Origin: Bordetella parapertussis
GTDB lineage: Bacteria; Pseudomonadota; Gammaproteobacteria; Burkholderiales; Burkholderiaceae_C
Length of the DNA stretch: 6,597 nucleotides
Direction of reading: 5' to 3'
Assembly (NCBI GenBank): GCA_945900695.1
Contig: CAMDJU010000154.1
Coordinates: 1 to 6,597, forward strand
The position numbers were made by a program, and so were the translations under genes. The notes beneath the pieces are model-generated. The model saw only the letters and a list, made by a program, of their open reading frames with translations. It had not been told where the DNA came from and made no database searches. The stretch's first letter is position 1, and every line of letters starts with the position of its first letter. Shown here piece by piece: positions 5,953 through 6,597 of the stretch.

Positions 5953-6597
5953 GGCCTGGCGCGGCCGCCCCAGCCAGCCCAAAGACCCAAGCAAGATCCA
6001 GTCAGCGGCCCAGTTGACGGACCACGCCTCCCCGGCATTGACCGGGCTGTCCGGTGCGCCCGTGACCGATGCGGGATTGGCGCCCAGCTGGGAGGACCAA
6101 GCCACCGCCAGTTTTTCTGCGGCAACACAGCCCGCACCCGATGCCACGCGCCAGGCCGAGGCCTTGATGCGGCGCTTGGAGTGGACGGTGATTCGGCGCT
6201 TGGACGGCCAGTTGCAAGGCGACTACCGCACTTTGTTTCGCGGCGCGGGCTTGATGCTGGCCGATTTGCGCGAGTATCAAGCGCACGATGACGTGCGCCA
6301 CATTGACTGGAATGTCACCGCGCGCATGCAAACCCCCTATGTGCGCGAGCACCAAGAAGACCGTGAGATGGCGGCTTGGTTTTTGATTGATTTGTCGCGC
6401 TCGGTGGCTTTTGGCTCGGGCCAAACCAGCAAACGCATGCTGGCCGCCGAAGTGGTGGGCGTGCTCGCGCGCATGCTGACCCGGCGCGGCAATCGGGTGG
6501 GGGCCATGGTCTATACCGGCGAACACGCGCATGCCGAATTCCATATTCCTGCGCGCTCGGGACGGCGCCACATGCTGCACCTGTTGCAAACCGTCAT
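5927..6597 (+). CDS. DUF58 domain protein, 3' part outside window
   Basis: I translated this frame directly; it is open to the window edge (223 complete codons). The DUF58 hallmarks are clear: GDYRTLFRGAGLMLADLREY (98-117), HDDVRHIDWNVTARM (120-134), PYVREHQEDRE (137-147), and a VWA-like strand ending in DLSRS (D155-x-S157-x-S159), consistent with a metal-binding site. DUF58 proteins are standard neighbours of MoxR and are believed to act as VWA-type adaptors with it. Residues 1-76 form an unusual Pro/Ala/Ser-rich extension ahead of the conserved region, which begins near ALMRRLEW. The ATG at 5927 overlaps moxR and has no Shine-Dalgarno sequence, but codons from 5953 onward show G/C-rich third positions, supporting translation. 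The alternative ATG at 6167 would drop the extension but leave about 214 bases unexplained. Confidence 0.93.
   Translation, partial: MFGLRRRLEAWRGRPSQPKDPSKIQSAAQLTDHASPALTGLSGAPVTDAGLAPSWEDQATASFSAATQPAPDATRQAEALMRRLEWTVIRRLDGQLQGDYRTLFRGAGLMLADLREYQAHDDVRHIDWNVTARMQTPYVREHQEDREMAAWFLIDLSRSVAFGSGQTSKRMLAAEVVGVLARMLTRRGNRVGAMVYTGEHAHAEFHIPARSGRRHMLHLLQTV

Noticed and set aside
4681..6147. 488-codon open frame on the minus strand opposite moxR and DUF58
   Set aside because: It mirrors the two clear plus-strand genes, is rich in His/Gln/Gly as expected from reversed GC-rich codons, and shows no recognisable domain.

Overview
The window looks like a piece of chromosome from a betaproteobacterium, most likely Burkholderiales near Comamonadaceae (Limnohabitans/Rhodoferax-like). 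This is inferred from the high GC content, the frequent Leu-TTG and Gln-CAA codons, a Bug-type (TTT family) periplasmic receptor, and protein sequences that read like Burkholderiales homologues. No database search was possible, so the genus is a guess.

Layout. Positions 1-1475 (minus strand) hold the N-terminal 491 codons of an outer-membrane TpsB/ShlB/FhaC-type two-partner-secretion transporter. Its C-terminal barrel and stop lie beyond the left edge. A 272-base divergent intergenic region (1476-1747) carries a candidate promoter for each flanking gene and three inverted repeats on the TpsB side. Positions 1748-2728 (plus) encode a Bug-family solute-binding protein with a signal peptide. A 130-base hairpin-rich spacer (2729-2858) separates it from a convergent minus-strand gene (2859-3932) for a BatA-like, membrane-anchored von Willebrand A (VWA) protein with an intact metal-binding site. 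Divergent from this, on the plus strand, is a tight three-gene cluster: a membrane-anchored HtrA/Deg-like serine protease without a PDZ domain (3998-4897), a MoxR-family AAA+ ATPase (4915-5952), and a DUF58 protein overlapping MoxR by 26 bases and cut by the right edge (5927-6597).

How the genes fit together. MoxR ATPase + DUF58 + VWA membrane protein is a widespread gene partnership, thought to act as a metal/chaperone or envelope-maturation system in which MoxR remodels clients through VWA adaptors. What stands out here is that the VWA gene is turned round to be divergent, and that a PDZ-less trypsin-like protease leads the MoxR-DUF58 transcript. The two transcripts face each other across only 65 bases (32 if the VWA gene uses a GTG start), and their best -10-like hexamers overlap by one base. 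The TpsB and Bug genes seem unrelated to this module. No RNA genes, CRISPR arrays, insertion sequences or prophage genes were seen.
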